Source: Chitinophagia bacterium (GTDB lineage: Bacteria > Bacteroidota > Bacteroidia > Chitinophagales > Chitinophagaceae). From it: 11,640 bases of DNA. This document shows positions 7,884 through 11,640 of the stretch, in pieces; position 1 is the first letter of the stretch; each line of letters starts with the position of its first letter. A program made the position numbers and the translations under genes. The stretch is from contig RGMU01000029.1 of NCBI GenBank assembly GCA_010021705.1, positions 1-11,640 of the forward strand. The letters run 5' to 3'. Below the pieces are notes generated by a model, which was not told where the DNA came from, made no database searches, and saw only the letters and a list, made by a program, of their open reading frames with translations.

Positions 7884-8108
7884 AGATAATGCCTTTTAAT
7901 ATATTAACTAAATTAGTGATATGTATGTGTTAATATCCCTTAATTGGTTAATGTATTATTAAATAACAATCTTTAATTTGCCCTTTTTACCCACAAAACC
8001 CTCAAATTTTAACTGTTTGTGATATTTTTTGTCTATGATATGGGTTGAACCACTTTTGTAATAAAAAAACTATCTACCTTAGCAGATTAAACAGCAAAGG
8101 TTGTATTT
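7884..8108. other. AT-rich intergenic region between the TonB receptor and the adhesin gene
   Basis: This 225-base gap holds no ORF. It contains a perfect 12-bp palindrome TTAATATATTAA at 7896-7907, just after the receptor stop, and several GTTAAT/TTAAT repeats up to 7970. None has a G+C stem followed by a T-run, so no convincing intrinsic terminator is present. The right end holds a candidate promoter for the adhesin. Confidence 0.6.
8054..8082 (+). promoter_or_regulatory. Candidate Bacteroidota promoter for the adhesin gene
   Basis: TTTTG at 8054-8058 is followed after 16 bases by TACCTTAG at 8075-8082, one mismatch from TAnnTTTG. Transcription would begin about 20 bases before the ATG at 8109. 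The spacing is a little short and the -7 element imperfect, so this is a moderate call; it implies the adhesin is transcribed independently of the receptor operon. Confidence 0.4.
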
Positions 8109-11100
8109 ATGAAGAATATTTTTACTCACATCTTCCGTATTTGTGCCAAGTCGGTATATTTAGGCGCACCAAGTTTACCCCAAATTTTTATTGCTCAAAG
8201 TAAATTCGCTGTCATGGCGGTATTACTGCTATTCACTGGTATAGCATTTACCCATGCACAAACAGGAGCATTAATTTTTGCCGAAGAATTTACTAGTTCA
8301 ACTGCAGGTGACACAGTTGCTTGGTCAAGAATTAATGCGGGCACAGCAACCTCAGGTAACACCCTTTTAGTTGCAAACACTTCACCACTTAGTTCTCCGG
8401 TGAGCAACTATAACGGAGGTGGCGGAAATTATGCCAGTAGTACCCCTCCAACCAGTACAGGTTCCGGCTTCGTTAAATGTAAAAGCACTTCCGGTTTTTC
8501 TTCCTCCAATTATTATACATTTTATTATTCTTTTTTAGTAAACATTGCCGCTGGTAGTGGTAGTACTCAACAATATTATTTTGGATTATCCAATGGCGTT
8601 AATACCAATTACTTTGCTAGAGTTTTTGCAAAAAAAATCAATGCCACAACCTACAACTTAGGGATGACAAAAAATTCAGCCTCCCCTGTAACTTACGCAA
8701 CCTCTTCAACTTCATTAACCTACGGTACAACCTACTTAATCGTAGTTAAATATGCAATGGTTAGTGGTGCTACGAACGATACGGCTGCTTTATGGATTAA
8801 CCCTTCTATAACCTCAAGACCTACCATGGCAAGTGCTGAGGTAATAGTACCCACAACAGACGCCGATGTTACTACAATGACCTCAGTATCTTTTTTTCAC
8901 AGAACAGTAAATAGTGGCGACCCTACCAATTTTAGCTTTGACGGAGTCAGGCTTGCCTATGGACTTGGTACTAATCAAGACTCAGTAGCTTGGTCTGTTT
9001 TAGGAGCTTATGCACCACCCGCCATTACTTCTAACCCCTCTAATAGTACAATTTGCACCGGTTCTAATACATCATTCGTTGTAGCGGCATCCGGTTCGCC
9101 TACGTCATACCAATGGCAACGTAGCACTACCGGTACCGGTGGCACATATTCTAATATTACCTCCGGTAGTATGGACGGAGGTGTAACTTACTCCGGTTTT
9201 ACTACAGCCACCCTGACCCTCACATCTGCTACCACATCTGTTACCGGCTATGCCTATAGGGCTACGGCTACCAATGTTGGCGGTACATCATCTCCTTCCT
9301 CCGGTGCATTATTAACAGTTAATGCTTTACCTACTGCCTATACAGTTACAGGTGGTGGGGCATATTGCTCCGGTGGTGCTGGTGTAGCAGTAGGCTTATC
9401 CAACTCCCAATCAGGGGTTAATTATCAATTAAAAAGAGGTGGTTCTCCGGTAGGCAGCCCTGTTGCCGGTTCTACCGGTAATCCCATTAGTTTTGGTTTG
9501 CAAACTACAGCGGGTACATACACAGTGGAAGCCACAAACACTTCAACCTCATGCGTGAATACCATGACCGGAAGCGTATCTGTAACCATAGATTCGCCTC
9601 CGTCTGCCCCTGCTGCCATTACCGGCACATTTACCGTATGCGGTGGCGGTGCATCCACAACAAACTTATTTGATGCTACAGCCGGAGGTACATGGAGTAG
9701 CAGTAATACTTCGCAAGCTACGGTTGATGCGTCAGGTGTTGTAACCGGACTTGCTACCGGTACTCCTACTATTTCTTACACCGTTACATCAGGCACTTGT
9801 AGCTTATCTGCCACGCAAGTAGTTACCGTAACGGCTGCCCCTTCTGCCGGCACTATAACCGGTGGCACAAGCGTTTGTGTATCTAACACTCTTAATTTGA
9901 GTGACACTGCTTCAGGCGGTAGTTGGAGTAGCAGTACGCCCTCTGTAGCTACTGTGAACTCATCAGGGCAAGTTACCGGCGTTGCCGCAGGTACTACAAC
10001 TATCACCTATACCGTTACAAGCGGTTGTACTGCCATTGCAACACAGCTTATCACCGTTACCAACCCTCCAAGTGCCGGCACCATTACAGGTAGCAGCACC
10101 GTTTGCGATAATTCTACTACGCCTTTAACCAATGGCGTTGGCGGTGGCGTATGGACAAGCAGTAATACATCTATTGCTACTGTGGGAAGTACATCCGGTA
10201 CTGTAACCGGTGTTGCTGCCGGTAGTGTAACTATTACTTATACAGTTACTACAGGTTGCTCTGCATTTACCACCTTCGGTATGACGGTCGATGCCGCTCC
10301 TATATTATCTGTCATATCTGGTAGCAACAGTGTTTGCGCGGGTGCTACAACTCCGCTAACCGATACTGCAACCGGAGGCACATGGAGCACAAGCGATGCT
10401 ACTAAAGCCACCGTAGGTAGCAGTAGCGGCATTGTAACCGGTGTGGCTGCCGGTAGCGTTACCATTTCATACAGTAAAACTGTTAGTAGTTGCACCTCTG
10501 TTGTAACTTACGGCATGACTGTGAACACAGTACCTGCTACCCCCGGTGCTATTTCAGGAACTACTACTGTGTGTTTAGGCAATACTTCCCCCCTTACCAA
10601 TGGCACTTCCGGTGGCACCTGGACAAGTAGTAATACTTCTGTGGCTACCATAGGCAGTTCTAGTGGTAGTGTTACCTCCGTAGCTGCGGGTACATCAGTA
10701 ATATCTTATACGGTAAGCAATGGTTGTGGTGCTTCTCTTCCCGCTACAACTACTTTCACAGTGAATGCACTCCCAACTGCTGTTATTAGTAACAGTGATA
10801 CAATTTTGTACGGTGGCAACGATACAGTCATATTCACCGGCACTGCAAATGCTACTTGCTATTATAACATTGATGGAGGCTCTACGCTTAGTGCTACACT
10901 TAATGCTTCAGGAACGGTGAAAATTTATACAGCACCTTCGGCTAATTCTACATTTAATCTAACAAGTGTTCAATCAACGGCAGGGTGTACAACAACCCTA
11001 TCAGGACAGAGTGCTACCATTACCTTAGACTCCGGATTCATGGCTTATTATGAAGATTTTACTAACTATACTCAGAATGCAACTGTTACTACTAACACTA

Positions 11101-11640
11101 ATTGGGTATTCATTACCGGCTCCGGAACCAATGGAGACCAAATAACTACCGACACCGGCACCACATTAACTTCGCCGATAGCCTATTATAATGGAGGCTC
11201 CGGTAAGTATATAAGATATTTCAGGTCTAGTTCGGCATCTAATAATGTTAGAGCCAGGAGGGTTAATGGACCAGGCATTACCAGTAATACAATTTACTAT
11301 TCAGCCTTGATAAGGGTTTTGACAACTCCCACAGATAGCATTTTTTACTTTGGATTAACACCAAGTGTTCCCAACACAAACTATTTTGCCAAAGTTTTCA
11401 TCAAAACAAGTGGTACTAATTTATTTAAGTTAGGTATTTCCAAATCAGCAGCTAATGGCACTTTTGGTACTACCAGTTTAAGCACTAATGTAACGTATTT
11501 AGTTCTTGTTAAATATACTGTTGTTCCCGGTTCTTCTAATGACTCTGTTTCTTTGTGGGTGAATCCGGTTATTAGTACCGAACCTACCTCCGCAACAGCT
11601 GAAGCTACTGATTTTTCAGGGTCTGATTTTTCTATAGCTA
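8109..11640 (+). CDS. Very large secreted multi-domain adhesin-like protein (3'-truncated by the window edge)
   Basis: The frame is open from ATG 8109 to the last base: 1177 complete codons with no stop. The product is rich in Ser, Thr, Gly and Ala, as in Bacteroidota cell-surface adhesins. Residues 1-50 are a signal peptide with an unusually long first part: the hydrophobic core FAVMAVLLLFTGIAF starts only at residue 33 and cleavage is likely after THA (50). Then come: domain A (about 53-301), a sugar-binding-like beta sandwich; an Ig-like domain (about 303-410, Cys316, YQWQ with Trp336); a domain with Cys420 and Cys482 (about 415-500); five tandem Big_2-like units (about 503-891); a further domain with a Cys pair (about 893-975); and from 978 a second copy of domain A, cut by the window end. 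A role in attachment or biofilm and export by the type IX system are inferences; the diagnostic C-terminal domain is not in view. No minus-strand gene is credible here. Confidence 0.9.
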   Translation, partial: MKNIFTHIFRICAKSVYLGAPSLPQIFIAQSKFAVMAVLLLFTGIAFTHAQTGALIFAEEFTSSTAGDTVAWSRINAGTATSGNTLLVANTSPLSSPVSNYNGGGGNYASSTPPTSTGSGFVKCKSTSGFSSSNYYTFYYSFLVNIAAGSGSTQQYYFGLSNGVNTNYFARVFAKKINATTYNLGMTKNSASPVTYATSSTSLTYGTTYLIVVKYAMVSGATNDTAALWINPSITSRPTMASAEVIVPTTDADVTTMTSVSFFHRTVNSGDPTNFSFDGVRLAYGLGTNQDSVAWSVLGAYAPPAITSNPSNSTICTGSNTSFVVAASGSPTSYQWQRSTTGTGGTYSNITSGSMDGGVTYSGFTTATLTLTSATTSVTGYAYRATATNVGGTSSPSSGALLTVNALPTAYTVTGGGAYCSGGAGVAVGLSNSQSGVNYQLKRGGSPVGSPVAGSTGNPISFGLQTTAGTYTVEATNTSTSCVNTMTGSVSVTIDSPPSAPAAITGTFTVCGGGASTTNLFDATAGGTWSSSNTSQATVDASGVVTGLATGTPTISYTVTSGTCSLSATQVVTVTAAPSAGTITGGTSVCVSNTLNLSDTASGGSWSSSTPSVATVNSSGQVTGVAAGTTTITYTVTSGCTAIATQLITVTNPPSAGTITGSSTVCDNSTTPLTNGVGGGVWTSSNTSIATVGSTSGTVTGVAAGSVTITYTVTTGCSAFTTFGMTVDAAPILSVISGSNSVCAGATTPLTDTATGGTWSTSDATKATVGSSSGIVTGVAAGSVTISYSKTVSSCTSVVTYGMTVNTVPATPGAISGTTTVCLGNTSPLTNGTSGGTWTSSNTSVATIGSSSGSVTSVAAGTSVISYTVSNGCGASLPATTTFTVNALPTAVISNSDTILYGGNDTVIFTGTANATCYYNIDGGSTLSATLNASGTVKIYTAPSANSTFNLTSVQSTAGCTTTLSGQSATITLDSGFMAYYEDFTNYTQNATVTTNTNWVFITGSGTNGDQITTDTGTTLTSPIAYYNGGSGKYIRYFRSSSASNNVRARRVNGPGITSNTIYYSALIRVLTTPTDSIFYFGLTPSVPNTNYFAKVFIKTSGTNLFKLGISKSAANGTFGTTSLSTNVTYLVLVKYTVVPGSSNDSVSLWVNPVISTEPTSATAEATDFSGSDFSIA
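8265..9011 (+). repeat. Domain A, N-terminal copy of a duplicated beta-sandwich domain
   Basis: Encodes residues about 53-301 of the adhesin. It opens with LIFAEEFTSS and contains the block YYSFLV (from 8523), YYFGLSNGVNTNYFARVFAKK, TYLIVVKYAMVSGATNDTAALWINP, then SFDGVRLAYG. The pattern resembles a beta-sandwich module common near the N-terminus of Bacteroidota secreted proteins that begin with an E[ED]F segment; LamG/concanavalin-like folding is inferred. A diverged second copy lies at 11037-11640. Confidence 0.75.
9615..10781 (+). repeat. Five tandem Big_2-like repeats of 76-79 residues, each with a cysteine pair
   Basis: Units start near 9615, 9852, 10080, 10311 and 10548. The consensus is ITGxxxVC, about ten residues, GGTWSSSNTSxATV, SGxVTGVAAGTxTISYTVTxGC, then a VTV strand and a P-rich linker. 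The first cysteines (codons at 9639, 9876, 10104, 10335, 10572) are 237, 228, 231 and 237 bases apart. The second cysteines (9798, 10026, 10257, 10491, 10725) follow 50-53 residues after the first. The GxVTGVAAGTxTI core is characteristic of bacterial Ig-like group 2 (Big_2) domains. Every unit keeps both Cys, so an intradomain disulfide is likely. Confidence 0.85.
11037..11640 (+). repeat. Domain A, second copy (cut by the window end)
   Basis: Encodes residues about 977 onward. It opens with AYYEDFTNYT, like the AEEFTSS start of the first copy. From 11295 it aligns almost without gaps to 8523 onward: YYSALI / YYSFLV, FYFGLTPSVPNTNYFAKVF / YYFGLSNGVNTNYFARVF, TYLVLVKYTVVPGSSNDSVSLWVNP / TYLIVVKYAMVSGATNDTAALWINP. 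DNA identity is visibly lower than protein similarity, so the duplication is not recent. Confidence 0.75.

Noticed and set aside
7896..7907. TTAATATATTAA palindrome as an operator or terminator
   Set aside because: AT-only palindromes arise easily in this AT-rich gap; no T-run, no second copy, and no regulator gene nearby.
8195..10495. Minus-strand open frames of 70-85 codons at 8195-8407, 9425-9658, 9776-10006 and 10238-10495
   Set aside because: They are low-complexity Val/Thr/Ala/Pro-rich mirror images of the Ser/Thr/Gly-rich repeats on the + strand, with no domain-like content.
9615..10781. Regular spacing resembling a CRISPR array
   Set aside because: The period is about 230 bases, the units are coding and in one frame, and there are no short identical direct repeats with unique spacers.

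Overview
The window reads as chromosomal DNA from a member of the Bacteroidota, most like the Chitinophagales/Sphingobacteriales type. The grounds are a TonB-dependent receptor that starts with a carboxypeptidase-regulatory-like domain, Cys-lipoproteins, a very long Ser/Thr/Gly-rich multi-domain surface protein, starts without clear Shine-Dalgarno sequences, and promoter-like elements of the TAnnTTTG type instead of TATAAT. Assignment below phylum is inference.

Layout. (1) 1-1563, +: the 3' three quarters of recG, cut by the window start. (2) 1585-2274, -: msrA, encoding a methionine sulfoxide reductase with a lipoprotein signal; it converges on recG with only 21 bases between the stops, and a hairpin plus T-run lies at the junction. 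(3) 2350-3513, -: an ATP-grasp enzyme of unknown substrate, upstream of msrA on the same strand. (4) 3514-3797: a divergent regulatory gap with a TAnnTTTG match for each direction. (5) 3798-4898, +: ychF. (6) 4925-5494, +: a small lipoprotein with the DUF3347 signature. (7) 5514-7883, +: a TonB-dependent outer-membrane receptor, 19 bases behind the lipoprotein. (8) 7884-8108: an AT-rich gap with a candidate promoter. (9) 8109 to the window end, +: a single open frame of 1177 complete codons with no stop, encoding a secreted, repeat-rich adhesin-like protein that continues beyond the window.

How the genes work together. The left part is housekeeping: DNA repair, oxidative-damage repair and a translation-linked NTPase. 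The DUF3347 lipoprotein and the TonB receptor form a compact envelope cassette; the Cys/Met pattern of the lipoprotein hints at metal (possibly copper) handling, but this is inference. The right end is the least ordinary part. It is a modular protein made of a signal peptide, a sugar-binding-like beta-sandwich domain, an Ig-like domain, a Cys-paired domain, five tandem Big_2-like units of about 77 residues each with a Cys pair, another Cys-paired domain, and then a second diverged copy of the first domain. Whether it ends in a type IX secretion C-terminal domain cannot be seen here.

No RNA genes, CRISPR arrays, insertion sequences or integration sites were recognised. Nothing in the window forms a clearly new defence or biosynthetic system; the adhesin architecture and the lipoprotein/receptor pair are the best leads.
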